Assembly: GCA_030828505.1 (NCBI GenBank)
Contig: JAURCJ010000006.1
Location: forward strand, 1-64,000
Length of the DNA stretch: 64,000 bases
Direction of reading: 5' to 3'
Origin: Alphaproteobacteria bacterium
GTDB lineage: Bacteria; Pseudomonadota; Alphaproteobacteria; TMED109
The position numbers were made by a program, and so were the translations under genes. A model generated the notes under the pieces. That model saw only the letters and a program-made list of their open reading frames with translations. It did no database searches and was not told where the DNA came from. Shown here in pieces: positions 53,055 through 61,711 of the stretch; position 1 is the first letter of the stretch, and every line of letters starts with the position of its first letter.

Positions 53055-53903
53055 TTGGATGAATGGAAAAAACTAAATTCTACTGAAAAAGAATTATACT
53101 TAAATCCCAGAAAATCAGTACCAAACCATGCTACTTTCCAAAATATAGCCACAAATTCAGCAGAAGAATTTAGAGATTCATTTGATAATAAACATCTCAA
53201 TATTTCATATGGAAATAGAGCTAATCAAAAACTAGATATTTTTTTACCAAAAAAAAATAAAGATTGTGCTGTACAGCTATATTTTCATGGAGGCTATTGG
53301 GTTGGAAGAGATAAATTTGATCATTCTCATTTAGCCATACCTGCTATAACAAATAATGTTATTCATATTTCTGTAAATTATGATCTAGCTCCAAATGTAA
53401 CAATTGATATAATTGTTGAAGAAACAATTGAATGTATATTATGGGTAATTAAAAATATTAGTAAATATGGAGGAAATAATAAAAATATTAATTTGGTAGG
53501 ACATTCAGCAGGAGCGCATCTAGTTGCAATGGCATTAACTAGAAAATACAACACTAAAAATATAATTAATTCGTCTACGTTAATAAGTGGAATTTATCAG
53601 CCACAAATAACAAAACATATATCTTTAAATAATATTATTAATATATCAAAACAAACTATTGAGTTAACAGACGTTTATAAACATACAATAATTCAAAATA
53701 CAAAGTTTCTTATTATAGTTGGTAATAATGAACCCAAAGCTTGGAAAGAATTAACTATAAACTACTGTAAATGGTTATTAAATAAAAATATTTCATTTAC
53801 GTTTTATAATGCTATAAATTTAAATCATTTTTCAATTATAAAAGATTTAGCAAATCCAAATTCTAGTTTGTCCAAAAAAGTAATTAAAATGTGCGAGATA
53901 TAA
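53055..53903 (+). CDS. alpha/beta hydrolase, kynurenine formamidase (arylformamidase)-like
   Basis: This 282-residue cytoplasmic hydrolase has the HGGYW motif near residue 78 (YFHGGYWVGRD) and the nucleophile GHSAGAH. The spacing is typical of the esterase/lipase group that includes kynurenine formamidase. Such enzymes hydrolyse N-formylkynurenine and release formate; other small esters or formamides are possible. The start is a TTG with AGGA upstream; no in-frame ATG lies nearby. Its stop overlaps the larC start (TAATG). Confidence 0.78.
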   Translation: MDEWKKLNSTEKELYLNPRKSVPNHATFQNIATNSAEEFRDSFDNKHLNISYGNRANQKLDIFLPKKNKDCAVQLYFHGGYWVGRDKFDHSHLAIPAITNNVIHISVNYDLAPNVTIDIIVEETIECILWVIKNISKYGGNNKNINLVGHSAGAHLVAMALTRKYNTKNIINSSTLISGIYQPQITKHISLNNIINISKQTIELTDVYKHTIIQNTKFLIIVGNNEPKAWKELTINYCKWLLNKNISFTFYNAINLNHFSIIKDLANPNSSLSKKVIKMCEI

Positions 53904-55087
53904 TGAAACAAAAACTTCATATACATTTAGATCCTATAGGAGGTATATCTGGCGATATGTTTATTTCTGCAATGCTTGACGCGGAACCAAACTTAAAGAG
54001 AAATGTTAAAACTATTTCAGAAAAAATTATTAAGGATATTAAGATAACCATTAAAAAAAAGTCAAATCAGCATATCTCTGGTACTAAATTTAATGTAGAT
54101 TTAATATCCACCAAACACAACCATCATAGATCATTTTATGATATAAAAAAACTTATTGAAGAGAGCCCACTTAATATAGAAGTTAAAGAAATTGCTATAA
54201 ATATTTTTCAAATACTCGCTAAGGCTGAGTCACAGGTTCATGGGGTATCCTTGAAAAATGTATCTTTTCATGAAATTGGTGCATGGGATTCTATAATTGA
54301 TAACATAATTGCGGCATACATTATAAATAATATTGTTAATAAGTATGAAGTAACCTGGTCATGTGCCAATGTTCCAATTGGTAAAGGATTAGTAAAAACT
54401 GCTCATGGATTATTATCGATACCCGCTCCAGCTACAGCTATATTACTTAAAAATATTCCAATTATAGATGATGGAATTGCAGGAGAAAGGATAACTCCTA
54501 CTGGAGCGGCAATATTATCTTTTTTAAAACCGCTACCTAATATATCTTCTTCAGGAATAGGAAATTTAAAAATATACAAACAAGGAATTGGAATTGGTAC
54601 TAAAGATTTTAAAACTATCCCAAATATTTTAAGAGTATTAATATTTAAAGAAGCAAAACCTTCAGTAAAAAATACATTAAAAGAAGTAGTATCAGAAATA
54701 ATTTTTGATATAGATGATCAAAGTCCAGAAGATCTAGCTTTATCTTTAGATACTATAGCTCAGAAAGAAGGAACAATTGATATTGTCCAAAAACCTATTC
54801 TTGGCAAAAAAGGTAGGGTTACAATAAATATAAACATTTTATGCAAAGTAGAAAAAACTGAAGAATTAATAGAAATGATATTCAATGAAACTAGCACTTT
54901 AGGTGTCAGACATTCAATTAAAGGAAGGTATATCTTAAATAGAAAAATAACTAAAATCAGCCATTTTAATATAAAACAAACAAAGAGGCCATCAGGTAAG
55001 ATAACTAAAAAGGTTGAATCCGATAACTTAAAGAATTATTCTTATAAAAATAGAAAAGCAATAAAAAATAAAATAGAAAATAATTAA
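53903..55087 (+). CDS. larC: nickel-pincer cofactor nickel insertase LarC
   Basis: LarC is a CTP-dependent enzyme that inserts nickel into the pyridinium bis-thiocarboxylate pincer. The 394-residue protein begins LHIHLDPIGGISGDMF and has LKNVSFHEIGAWDSIID and the middle ANVPIGKGLVKTAHGLLSIPAPAT, all family marks. I choose the ATG at 53903 overlapping the previous stop rather than the GTG at 53891. It is one uninterrupted frame, unlike the frameshifted larC1/larC2 of Lactobacillus. Basic C-terminal tail. Confidence 0.93.
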   Translation: MKQKLHIHLDPIGGISGDMFISAMLDAEPNLKRNVKTISEKIIKDIKITIKKKSNQHISGTKFNVDLISTKHNHHRSFYDIKKLIEESPLNIEVKEIAINIFQILAKAESQVHGVSLKNVSFHEIGAWDSIIDNIIAAYIINNIVNKYEVTWSCANVPIGKGLVKTAHGLLSIPAPATAILLKNIPIIDDGIAGERITPTGAAILSFLKPLPNISSSGIGNLKIYKQGIGIGTKDFKTIPNILRVLIFKEAKPSVKNTLKEVVSEIIFDIDDQSPEDLALSLDTIAQKEGTIDIVQKPILGKKGRVTININILCKVEKTEELIEMIFNETSTLGVRHSIKGRYILNRKITKISHFNIKQTKRPSGKITKKVESDNLKNYSYKNRKAIKNKIENN

Positions 55088-55088
55088 T

Positions 55089-55904
55089 ATGCAACAATCA
55101 GATTTAAAAAAAATAATTGAAAAAATTGTAATTAATAAAAATGTTATACCTACTATAGCCGTAAGCGGGGGTATTGATAGCATTACACTGGCTACTTATA
55201 CAAGTTCTATTTTTAAAAGTAATAGAGTCAACGTTTCTCATGCTATAGGCCCTGCCGTCCCAATTGAAGCAACTAATAGAGTTAAATTATTAGCAAAAGA
55301 ATATAATTGGAATCTAAATATAATTAATACAAATGAAATATCTGACCCAAGATATTTAGCTAATCCTATAAATAGATGTTTTTTTTGTAAGGAAAATCTG
55401 TATAAAACGATAAAATTATTCACTAAAGGTTCTATTTTTTCTGGCGCAAATTTGGATGATCTAAATGATTATAGACCTGGTCTAGATGCAGCAAAAGAAG
55501 CTAACGTAGTTCATCCTTTTATATTAGCAAAATTTGGCAAAACAAATATAAGAAAATTGGCCTTTGAAATAGGACTTGGTCAATTATCTGAACTACCAGC
55601 ATCACCATGTTTAGCAAGCAGAGTAGAAACAGGTATAAAAATTACTCCAAATTTATTAAGTAAAATTGATCATATTGAAAGATACATAAAAAATATTTTT
55701 ACTAATGCTGATATTCGGTGTAGATGGATGACAAATAATTTAGACATACAATTTAATAACCCTAAACTAAATAAAATTACGGAGTATCAAAAAAAGTTAA
55801 TAAGAAATAAAGCTAATAATTTATTCTCCATTGCAGATTCAGATATTATATTTAGTGAATATAAAAAAGGTAGCGCATTTATACCTAGAAATACCAAAGT
55901 TTAA
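55089..55904 (+). CDS. larE: ATP-dependent sulfur transferase LarE (nickel-pincer cofactor)
   Basis: LarE adenylates the pyridinium dicarboxylate made by LarB and adds sulfur. The 271-residue protein has the PP-loop AVSGGIDSITLA at about residues 23-34. Three cysteines sit at characteristic places: RCFFCK around residue 97 and SPCLASR around residue 176. A three-Cys pattern is known from LarE proteins that bind a [4Fe-4S] cluster and act catalytically, whereas single-Cys LarE donates its own sulfur. The gene is 1 bp after larC and 2 bp before larB. Confidence 0.92.
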   Translation: MQQSDLKKIIEKIVINKNVIPTIAVSGGIDSITLATYTSSIFKSNRVNVSHAIGPAVPIEATNRVKLLAKEYNWNLNIINTNEISDPRYLANPINRCFFCKENLYKTIKLFTKGSIFSGANLDDLNDYRPGLDAAKEANVVHPFILAKFGKTNIRKLAFEIGLGQLSELPASPCLASRVETGIKITPNLLSKIDHIERYIKNIFTNADIRCRWMTNNLDIQFNNPKLNKITEYQKKLIRNKANNLFSIADSDIIFSEYKKGSAFIPRNTKV

Positions 55905-55906
55905 AA

Positions 55907-56557
55907 ATGCAAAAAGAACATTTAATTGATTTTGATAGAAAAAATAGAATTGGAATACCTGAAACAATTTTTTGTTTAGACAAAGATGTAATTCAAATAA
56001 GAAATATATTTAATGATTTAGATAAAAGTAAAACTAATTTTTTTACTCGATTATCTACAGAAAAATATTCTAATCTTCCTAAATATATTCAAAAAAAATT
56101 AAAATATGATAATATTTCTAGAACTGCAATATACGGTAAGATCCCTACTACAAAAAAAAATTTTAATATAGCTATAATTTGTGCAGGCACTTCTGATATG
56201 CCAGCAGTCACAGAAGCCCAACAAACATTAATCTCTTCTGGCGAATATAGTAAATTATTTGCAGATGTAGGAGTTGCCGGACTATGGCGAATTCAAAAAC
56301 ACCTTACAGAAATAAAAAAATATAAAATAATAATTGTTGCGGCCGGTATGGATGGTGCGCTGGTAAGTGTACTAGGAGGATTAATATCACAACCAATTAT
56401 AGCGGTTCCAACTTCAACTGGGTACGGCGTTTCTAACAATGGAAAAACTGCCCTTAATGCCATGTTAGCAAGTTGTTCACCAGGTATTACTTTAGTTAAT
56501 ATTGATAATGGGTATGGAGCAGCAACTGCAGCAATTAGGATATTAAATGCTATCTAA
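55907..56557 (+). CDS. larB: pyridinium-3,5-bisthiocarboxylate precursor synthase LarB
   Basis: LarB carboxylates and hydrolyses nicotinic acid adenine dinucleotide, the first step of the nickel-pincer cofactor. The 216-residue protein ends in a PurE-like domain with CAGTSDMPAVTEAQ, FADVGVAGLWRI, VAAGMDGALVSVLGGL and VPTSTGYGVSNNGKTAL. The N-terminal segment (FDRKNRIGIPETIFC) is also typical. The gene overlaps larA by 11 bp. Confidence 0.94.
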   Translation: MQKEHLIDFDRKNRIGIPETIFCLDKDVIQIRNIFNDLDKSKTNFFTRLSTEKYSNLPKYIQKKLKYDNISRTAIYGKIPTTKKNFNIAIICAGTSDMPAVTEAQQTLISSGEYSKLFADVGVAGLWRIQKHLTEIKKYKIIIVAAGMDGALVSVLGGLISQPIIAVPTSTGYGVSNNGKTALNAMLASCSPGITLVNIDNGYGAATAAIRILNAI

Positions 56558-57830
56558 AAAAGTAAAACTATTATATGGCAAAAATGGCATTGATCTAGAT
56601 TTAAAAGATAATTGGAAACCTCATATTATAAGAAAACCTACAATGCCAATTATTAAAGATATAAAATCAGAAGTTACAAAAATTTTAGAAAACCCAATAA
56701 ATATGAATACAATTGAGCAAGTAGCGAAGAATGCAAAATCTGTATCCATATTAGTCTGTGACATAACTAGACCAGTACCAAATAAACTATTTTTAGAGCA
56801 ACTAATTATGAAATTTGTGAGTGCAGGTATATCCATACAAGATATCTTAATAATTATTGCTACCGGACTACATAGGCCGGCTTCAGAAACAGAAATAGTG
56901 GAAATAGTAGGCTCTAGCTGGGTATTAAAAAATATTAAAATTGTTAATCATTACGCTAGAGACGATGCAATGCATGAAAATATTGGCACAACAAAACAAG
57001 GTAATATTATAAAATTAGATAAAAGGTTTTTAGAGGCTGATATAAAAATTGTTACCGGATTAGTTGAGCCACACTTTATGGCTGGTTATTCAGGAGGCAG
57101 AAAAGTAATTGCACCTGGAATAGCTCATGCAGATACAATCACGACATTTCATAGTGCGAGATATATGGAAAATCCAAATTCAACTAGTTGTAACCTTAAG
57201 AATAATCCATTACATCAGGATCAAATTGAAATAGTTAAAATGATTGGAAAAATATATGCGATTAATTGTGTAATAGATGAAAATAGAAATTTATCATATA
57301 TAAATTTTGGAGAAGTAATAGATAGTCATATGAAGGCTATTGATTTTATTTCTGAGTTTGCAAAAGTTAAATGTAATAATAAATATAATACTATAGTTAC
57401 AAGTGCAGCTGGCTCCCCTTTAGATGGAAATTTTTACCAAACTGTAAAAGGAATGGTAACTCCATTAGAAATTTTAAAGGAAGGTGGAGACTTAATTATA
57501 GTCTCAGAATGTTCTGAGGGATTAGGATCTAAAGAGTTTATTGAATCACAAAAAGAACTTCTAAGAGTTGGCCCCAATCAATTTTTAAAAAATATTTTAA
57601 AAAAAGATTTTGCAGCTATAGATGAATGGCAAACTGAAATGGAAATTAAATCCTTAAAAAGAGGAAATATCTATCTATATTCTCAAGGCTTATCGAAAGA
57701 AGATAAAAAATACACTGGCGTAAATATTATTAATGATCTATCAAAAACAATAAATGATAGTATTAAAAGACATAAAAATAATAATATAGCTATAATTCCT
57801 GAAGGCCCTTATGTTATTCCTGTGTATTAA
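56547..57830 (+). CDS. larA: LarA-family nickel-pincer-dependent racemase/epimerase
   Basis: This 427-residue protein matches lactate racemase LarA. It has the substrate-site segment DITRPVPN, the first histidine region IATGLHRPASETE, GLVEPHFMAGYSGGRKVIAPGIAHAD (His/Lys residues that bind nickel and the cofactor), and NFYQTVKGM with the conserved lysine. Known LarA homologues racemise lactate, malate, short or aromatic 2-hydroxyacids, or epimerise sugar acids. The exact substrate is not readable. All cofactor-synthesis genes (larCEB) are directly upstream in one operon. Confidence 0.9.
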   Translation: MLSKKVKLLYGKNGIDLDLKDNWKPHIIRKPTMPIIKDIKSEVTKILENPINMNTIEQVAKNAKSVSILVCDITRPVPNKLFLEQLIMKFVSAGISIQDILIIIATGLHRPASETEIVEIVGSSWVLKNIKIVNHYARDDAMHENIGTTKQGNIIKLDKRFLEADIKIVTGLVEPHFMAGYSGGRKVIAPGIAHADTITTFHSARYMENPNSTSCNLKNNPLHQDQIEIVKMIGKIYAINCVIDENRNLSYINFGEVIDSHMKAIDFISEFAKVKCNNKYNTIVTSAAGSPLDGNFYQTVKGMVTPLEILKEGGDLIIVSECSEGLGSKEFIESQKELLRVGPNQFLKNILKKDFAAIDEWQTEMEIKSLKRGNIYLYSQGLSKEDKKYTGVNIINDLSKTINDSIKRHKNNNIAIIPEGPYVIPVY

Positions 57831-58411
57831 CGTCTTTTCATAGTATATTTATTAATTATTTTAGCCTCTTGAGTCATTTCAAGCCTACATTTACTTATTT
57901 TAAAATTCATAATATTTTCTTTATCTTTAGGAAATAATATAACGTTTCCACTATTTATATTTTTATTTCCATTATATATAACTAAAGCCAAGGCTTGCAA
58001 TTTTCTTCGCTCTAAGGATGAATAATTCATCAAATATTCTCGTATCTTAAATTTAACTGGTTTTGTAGGTAAAACAGGAGTAAATTTATTATCTAGTTTA
58101 TATAAATATTTGCCATTATTAGGCTGATATTTAGGTGGAGGAAGCTTTCTACCAGTAAAGATACCATCCCTACATAAAAAACCGGAAGGCAAAGATTTAA
58201 TAATATAGAATTGTGTTTCTAGATGGTTTATAAATTCATAAAAATATGATTTATTAAAATAATTAATTGATATACCTTGTTCAGAAGTACAAAATTCTAG
58301 ATCTGCACTCACTTTAAATTTAGTTGAAAATTTAGATGAACATATATTTAATTCATCCGCAATTAAGAAAGAAGAAAATATTAAAACGTAAAAAAATATG
58401 AAATATCTCAT
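57827..58411 (-). CDS. secreted protein, unknown function
   Basis: This 194-residue protein has a signal peptide (FIFFYVLIFSSFLIADE), paired cysteines in the mature N terminus and a central Pro-rich KLPPPKYQP segment. I recognise no domain. The last 4 bp overlap larA on the other strand. A decayed gene lies 5 bp upstream of its start, so transcription may have been rearranged here. Confidence 0.65.
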   Translation of the reverse strand: MRYFIFFYVLIFSSFLIADELNICSSKFSTKFKVSADLEFCTSEQGISINYFNKSYFYEFINHLETQFYIIKSLPSGFLCRDGIFTGRKLPPPKYQPNNGKYLYKLDNKFTPVLPTKPVKFKIREYLMNYSSLERRKLQALALVIYNGNKNINSGNVILFPKDKENIMNFKISKCRLEMTQEAKIINKYTMKRR

Positions 58412-58416
58412 ACTTA

Positions 58417-58845
58417 TTACTTATTATTTTTTATGGCAATTATCCAGCTTTTTTCAAAAGTATTAAATACATCCAATAATTTTTCTGTACCAGTAATAAA
58501 AGTTTCTCTACCTTCCTTAATTTTAAGTAATTCTCCTCTGTCAACTCCTTCTTTTATAATGGTCCTCATAGTTTTATCTGTGCACCTACATAACCGTCTT
58601 ATATTTTAATAATTTATTTTATTATTTTCACTAGTGTTATGTCTAAATTCTTTAGGCAACTGTTTCAAAGACGAGTTTATTGCAAGCAGACATATTATTC
58701 TATGATCTACCGACCTATTCCAGAAAGCTATAGAACTATGAGCCGGTAATGAGTTTATCCAATTCCAAAATTCTAATCACATAGCTGCTGTATCTTTAAA
58801 CTCTTTCTTAGTACTAGCTATTCTTGTATCAGTAACTAAGTTCAT
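58417..58845 (-). pseudogene. decayed paralogue of the small winged-helix-like protein at 61205-61669
   Basis: Reading from the ATG at 58845, one frame stays open apart from two internal stops, a TGA at about codon 23 and a TAA further on. It ends at a TAA at 58417-58419. The translation aligns with the intact neighbour: FWNWINSLP / FWINICKNP, DHRIICLLAI / EHRLIAMLAI, IIKEGVDRGELLKI / IIKMGIDRGDLILI, FEKSWI / FERSWI. The TGA aligns with an Arg, as a CGA-to-TGA change would give. The ORF track does not list it because of these stops. Confidence 0.85.
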
Positions 58846-58929
58846 AATTTCCCCCCAAAAATTATGTAAGCAGTATATTATAAGTAGATTGTTTCTTATT
58901 TGTCCATTAAAACATAAATTTTATAGTTA

Positions 58930-59829
58930 TTATTTAAAGAGTAATATTAATAAAAGTCCTAAAAAAATAACAAAAATACCTATTAATTGTCTTAAAGTAA
59001 TTTTTTCTTTGAAATAAAATATAGATGCTAAGATAGTAAATATTAATTCTATTTGACCTAACGCTCTAACATAAGCAACATTTTGAATACTCATAGCATA
59101 AAACCAGCATATGGAGGCTAAAGCTCCAAAAAAACCAACTGTTAAACCGTCTTGTAAGTTAGTATAAAGTAAATTAAACTGCTTAATATCTTTGAAAACT
59201 ATATATAAAGTTAAAATAAAAGTCTGAATACTTATTGCTATGAGAAGAGTAAAAGATGACGTCAACACATAATCAAGAGAAAATAGACTATGAGATGCTC
59301 CTCTAAACATCACGGCTGATAAACCAAATAAGGCACCAGATAAAAGGCCATATAAGACAGAGATATTAAAAACTATATTTTTAAAATTTAATTTCTTAAT
59401 TGATGTAATAACAATTCCAACCAAACCTATTAAAATACCAATAAAACCCATAAGGCTAATAGAATCATTTAACAAAATAAAGCCAAATAAAGCCGCTTGT
59501 ATTGGCTCAGTTTTAGAATAAGAAGTAGCAACAGAAAAATTACTAGTTTTAAATATCTTTAGTAATAAAAAAGTAGCTATTATTTGGCTTAAACCTCCAA
59601 ATAAACAATAAATAAAAAAAGTAATATTAATATTTGATATTTGAAAAGTAGTATTAGAAAAATAATTTAAAAATAAAAAATATATTATTACAAATGGTAA
59701 ACCAAAAAGAAATCTCGTGTAGGTAGAACTTATGCTTGACATTTTATCTTGTAATTTTTTTTGGAAAATTGATCTTTGGTTTTGAGAAAAAGCCGCAAGA
59801 ATAGTAATAGGAACCCATAATTCAAACAT
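58930..59829 (-). CDS. DMT-superfamily (EamA-type) transporter
   Basis: This 299-residue membrane protein has about ten helices in two repeated halves. Each half has the EamA-like end pattern (SYSKTEPIQAALFGFILLNDSIS; RALGQIELIFTILASIFYFKEKIT). These are metabolite exporters or importers of unpredictable substrate. It has no obvious partner gene; the cupin gene diverges from it. Confidence 0.84.
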   Translation of the reverse strand: MFELWVPITILAAFSQNQRSIFQKKLQDKMSSISSTYTRFLFGLPFVIIYFLFLNYFSNTTFQISNINITFFIYCLFGGLSQIIATFLLLKIFKTSNFSVATSYSKTEPIQAALFGFILLNDSISLMGFIGILIGLVGIVITSIKKLNFKNIVFNISVLYGLLSGALFGLSAVMFRGASHSLFSLDYVLTSSFTLLIAISIQTFILTLYIVFKDIKQFNLLYTNLQDGLTVGFFGALASICWFYAMSIQNVAYVRALGQIELIFTILASIFYFKEKITLRQLIGIFVIFLGLLLILLFK

Positions 59830-59930
59830 TATAAATCTTCTTAATTTTAAATATATTTTTATTAAATAATTTACACTACATCTATTCTATCATTATATTT
59901 AATTATTAATATAGAAAACAGGAGGAGAAA

Positions 59931-60338
59931 ATGAATAAAAAACAAAATGAATGGAATTTTGTTCATAATATTGCGGAAAATGCAAATTGGACCCCAGGTT
60001 TAAGAGAAATTTTCAACTATAGAGATCTTGGCTTAAAAGAAGGAACTAATGGCGACTATATTGCTCATATTATTAAAGCAAATGGCAAAGAAATGAAAGA
60101 TGAAGTTAAGGAATGGCATATACACGAATGTGAATTTCAATTTGTATTAGTTTTAAATGGCTGGGCCAAATTTGAATATGAAGGAGAAGGAGTTAAAACT
60201 ATTAGAAAAGGAGATGCTATAAACCAACGCCCTAAAATTGCTCACAGAGAGATAGACTGCTCAAAAGACTTTGAAGTTTTAGAAATTGTTGCACCAGCAA
60301 ATTTTAAAACTAAAATTGTTAGTGATCCAAATAAATAA
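59931..60338 (+). CDS. cupin-domain protein
   Basis: This 135-residue single-domain cupin has motif 1 around WHIHECEFQFVLVLNGWAKFEYEGEG and motif 2 around GDAINQRPKIAHREIDCS, with the metal-binding histidines and glutamate present. An AGGAGG site precedes the ATG. Single cupins are often small isomerases or dioxygenases, or bind small ligands; no substrate can be given. The secreted-protein gene follows 16 bp later. Confidence 0.82.
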   Translation: MNKKQNEWNFVHNIAENANWTPGLREIFNYRDLGLKEGTNGDYIAHIIKANGKEMKDEVKEWHIHECEFQFVLVLNGWAKFEYEGEGVKTIRKGDAINQRPKIAHREIDCSKDFEVLEIVAPANFKTKIVSDPNK

Positions 60339-60354
60339 AATTTATAGCTAATTA

Positions 60355-60969
60355 ATGAATTACATTAAAATACTTATATATATATTATTAATAAATATAA
60401 AAAATGTAACAGCAGATGAAATAGCTGATAGGTTTAAATATGAAATAGGAGATGAAATAAGCTATAATATAGAAACAATATTGCCAAACAAAGCTCAATA
60501 TGTATCTAAATCAAAATTATTAAATATTATAGATAATGAAGAAATATGGAAAGTATTTAATAGTCCGTCAGCAGATAAAAGAATTTATGATAGAATAACA
60601 GGTAACTGGATAGCATCTTTTAAAGATGGTAGTGAAGTAGCTAGAGCGATACCTCATAATGGTGGTTTAAGGTTTCCTATGAAAAAAGGTGATAAATGGA
60701 CTGAAAGTTGGACTTTTACTGCAGCAGGTGGATTAATTTCTGGAAAATCTGAAGCTAATTATAAAATCAAAAAAGAAACTATAAAAGCTAATAATAAAAA
60801 ATACAAAACCTTAAAGGTTGAAATGAGAGATCCGTTATGGAACTCTGAAAAAGATAGAAATTGGAAAAAAGAAATAAGATGGATTGAAATTAAATCAGGA
60901 AAAATTATAAAAATACATTTTAAAAATATTGGCTTTAAAATGGAATATATAGCAACATTGATAGAATAA
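60355..60969 (+). CDS. secreted protein, unknown function
   Basis: This 204-residue protein has a weak signal peptide (IKILIYILLINIKNVTA) and a beta-rich mature part with GLRFPMKKGDKWTESWTFTAAGG and RWIEIKSGKIIKI. The pattern recalls periplasmic beta-barrel or lipocalin-like folds (DUF3108-like), but I cannot assign a family with confidence. It may share a transcript with the cupin gene. Confidence 0.6.
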   Translation: MNYIKILIYILLINIKNVTADEIADRFKYEIGDEISYNIETILPNKAQYVSKSKLLNIIDNEEIWKVFNSPSADKRIYDRITGNWIASFKDGSEVARAIPHNGGLRFPMKKGDKWTESWTFTAAGGLISGKSEANYKIKKETIKANNKKYKTLKVEMRDPLWNSEKDRNWKKEIRWIEIKSGKIIKIHFKNIGFKMEYIATLIE

Positions 60970-61007
60970 AAATAAATATAGCTCCCCACAAAGTATATGA
61001 GGAGCTA
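60964..61007 (-). terminator. hairpin, probable terminator for the minus-strand gene at 61205
   Basis: On the minus strand TAGCTCCTCA-tatacttt-GTGGGGAGCTA forms up to a 10-bp stem with one G-U pair, followed by TATTTATTTTTATT. It also lies just after the plus-strand gene end at 60969, but has no T run on that strand. The distance to the minus gene (about 200 nt) is long. The 61008-61204 stretch holds no gene that I can see. Confidence 0.55.
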
Positions 61008-61204
61008 ATGATCTCAAGGGATAGAGAGATTATTAATTATACAAACATTACTTTTATACCATATGTATTATTTGTCCCCATTTTATGCGTCAATTTTGTC
61101 GGGAATAAATAAAAAATAATAATATATTTAAAATCAATTATATAATTAAATATTATTATATTAATTTTAACTATGTAGAGAGACTTACCTTCATAAAAAA
61201 ATAT

Positions 61205-61669
61205 TTATATAGTAGATTTAATTTCATTTTTTTGAGAATCTATCCAACTTCTCTCAAAATCTTCGTATAGAAACATTAATTGTTTAGTACCTTGATATTG
61301 AGGTGGTTTATCTCTGATTAGAATTAAATCCCCCCTATCTATTCCCATTTTTATAATTCGTTGTATTTTTCTTTCTGAGATATGAGTCAAAAGCCTAACC
61401 ATAGCAACTGTAAAGTAATCCTTTATTTTATTTTGATTAATTAAACTAAATGGAATTTGTTTCATATTTGCAGAAATAGCTAACATAGCTATTAATCTAT
61501 GTTCAGGAGAGCTGTTCCAATAATAATTACCATGGGATACAGGGTTTTTGCATATATTAATCCAAAAATTAAGTCTGAACTGAATAGTTCTCCTTAAAGC
61601 AATGTCGGCAACTATGTTTTCATCAAACATATCACTTTGAGAATATTTACTTTCTATTAATTTAGCCAT
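61205..61669 (-). CDS. winged-helix-like (MarR-like) small protein, possible transcriptional regulator
   Basis: The 154-residue protein is largely helical. A C-terminal segment reads like a helix-turn-helix plus wing (VRLLTHISERKIQRIIKMGIDRGDLILI), which is the MarR-like pattern. A C-rich/G-rich tract just upstream of the ATG forms a long GGGG ribosome binding site. I cannot name a family with certainty. A decayed copy lies at 58417-58845, so the family has been duplicated and one copy lost. It sits between the accessory cupin region and a TauD dioxygenase. Confidence 0.6.
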   Translation of the reverse strand: MAKLIESKYSQSDMFDENIVADIALRRTIQFRLNFWINICKNPVSHGNYYWNSSPEHRLIAMLAISANMKQIPFSLINQNKIKDYFTVAMVRLLTHISERKIQRIIKMGIDRGDLILIRDKPPQYQGTKQLMFLYEDFERSWIDSQKNEIKSTI

Positions 61670-61711
61670 ATATCCCCCCCCCAGAATATTATGGTAATAA
61701 ATATATATATA

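Noticed and set aside
58777-58779. UGA recoded as Trp or Sec in the 58.4-58.8 kb frame
   Set aside because: The TGA aligns with Arg in the intact paralogue, a second TAA stop follows, and boxR ends in TGA as a real stop.
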